Source: Clostridium sp.
Lineage (GTDB): Bacteria > Bacillota > Clostridia > Clostridiales > Clostridiaceae
Reading direction: 5' to 3'
Length of the DNA stretch: 64,000 nt
NCBI RefSeq assembly: GCF_022482905.1
Contig: NZ_JAKVOI010000001.1
Span: forward strand, 434,001 to 498,000
The position numbers and the translations under genes were made by a program. Shown here in pieces: positions 63,820 through 64,000 of this stretch (its first letter is position 1; each line of letters opens with the position of its first letter). The notes beneath the pieces are model-generated. The model worked only from the letters and a program-made list of their open reading frames with translations, was not told the DNA's origin and did no database searches.

Positions 63820-64000
63820 ATGAAAAATGAGGATATTTTTAAATTGAAGGGAAGCAAAAGGATAATTTCAATTACAAACAGACATCTTGTACCGGAAGGA
63901 TGTCTATATAGTACGCTGGAAAAATGTGCCCGGCTTGGTACGGATGCCATAATGCTCAGGGAAAAAGACTTATGTTATGAAGAAATCATTGCAATGGGTA
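63820..64000 (+). CDS. thiE: Thiamine-phosphate synthase / TenI family (3' truncated by window end)
   Basis: Begins with ATG 63820, directly after the thiH stop, and stays open to the window end. The 60 visible residues include ISITNRHLVPEG and AIMLREKDL, matching the N-terminus of ThiE (usually VTDR and LREKD) or its homologue TenI. The two cannot be told apart from this part. Confidence 0.8.
   Translation, partial: MKNEDIFKLKGSKRIISITNRHLVPEGCLYSTLEKCARLGTDAIMLREKDLCYEEIIAMG

Overview
The window is low-G+C, A/T-rich DNA with frequent ATA codons, strong GGAGG-type ribosome sites and several TTG/GTG starts. It carries Firmicute regulators (T-box, TPP and c-di-GMP-II riboswitches, LevR, YtrA), a spore-cortex-type hydrolase and a clostridial type I-B CRISPR-Cas locus. 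Together these point to a spore-forming Clostridium (sensu stricto); the species is not determined here, and the CRISPR repeat resembles those known from several solventogenic and acetogenic clostridia.

Layout. 0-11.6 kb: housekeeping and accessory genes (end of sufU, a phosphohexomutase, adenosine deaminase, an amidase-like protein, a TerC-type membrane protein, a SWIM-SNF2 helicase, a YtrA-type GntR/ABC operon with a perfect palindromic operator, and an ECF sigma factor with a membrane partner). 11.8-17 kb: a c-di-GMP-II riboswitch in front of a chemoreceptor, then a cysteine T-box controlling a YrrT-like methyltransferase, mccB and mccA (methionine-to-cysteine conversion), followed by a LysM/GH18 hydrolase. 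18.6-28.5 kb: a LevR activator and, behind a sigma-54 promoter, a galactitol-type PTS with a GpsA-like dehydrogenase, an AraM-like glycerol-1-phosphate dehydrogenase, an AraL/NagD-like phosphatase and a zinc polyol dehydrogenase.

28.6-36.6 kb: small metabolic genes, a decayed cas6, CRISPR array 1 (16 repeats), a frameshifted acetyltransferase, an MFS exporter and an EAL-like/HDOD protein. 36.6-49.8 kb is the CRISPR-Cas island: leader/repeat remnants, a complete type I-B operon (cas6-cas8b-cas7-cas5-cas3-cas4-cas1-cas2), a candidate small RNA, and array 2 (41 repeats).

The most interesting object lies just upstream of cas6 (37290-37575). A degenerate two-repeat mini-CRISPR has a pseudo-spacer whose first 15 nt match, next to a TCA PAM-like triplet, a site in front of a 29-codon hydrophobic micro-ORF. 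This is the architecture of a CreTA module, in which Cascade guided by a crRNA-like antitoxin represses a toxin and so makes the cell dependent on its own CRISPR-Cas. Here the candidate toxin looks like a small membrane peptide.

50.3-61.3 kb: a small HesB-like protein, two DegT-family aminotransferases, a MerR-methyltransferase fusion, a cupin gene with a CRP/FNR-like site, a proline dipeptidase, a YidC-family insertase, glnS, and a DUF2156 protein with a GNAT acetyltransferase. 61.4-64 kb: a TPP riboswitch and thiS-thiG-thiH-thiE (thiE runs off the end).
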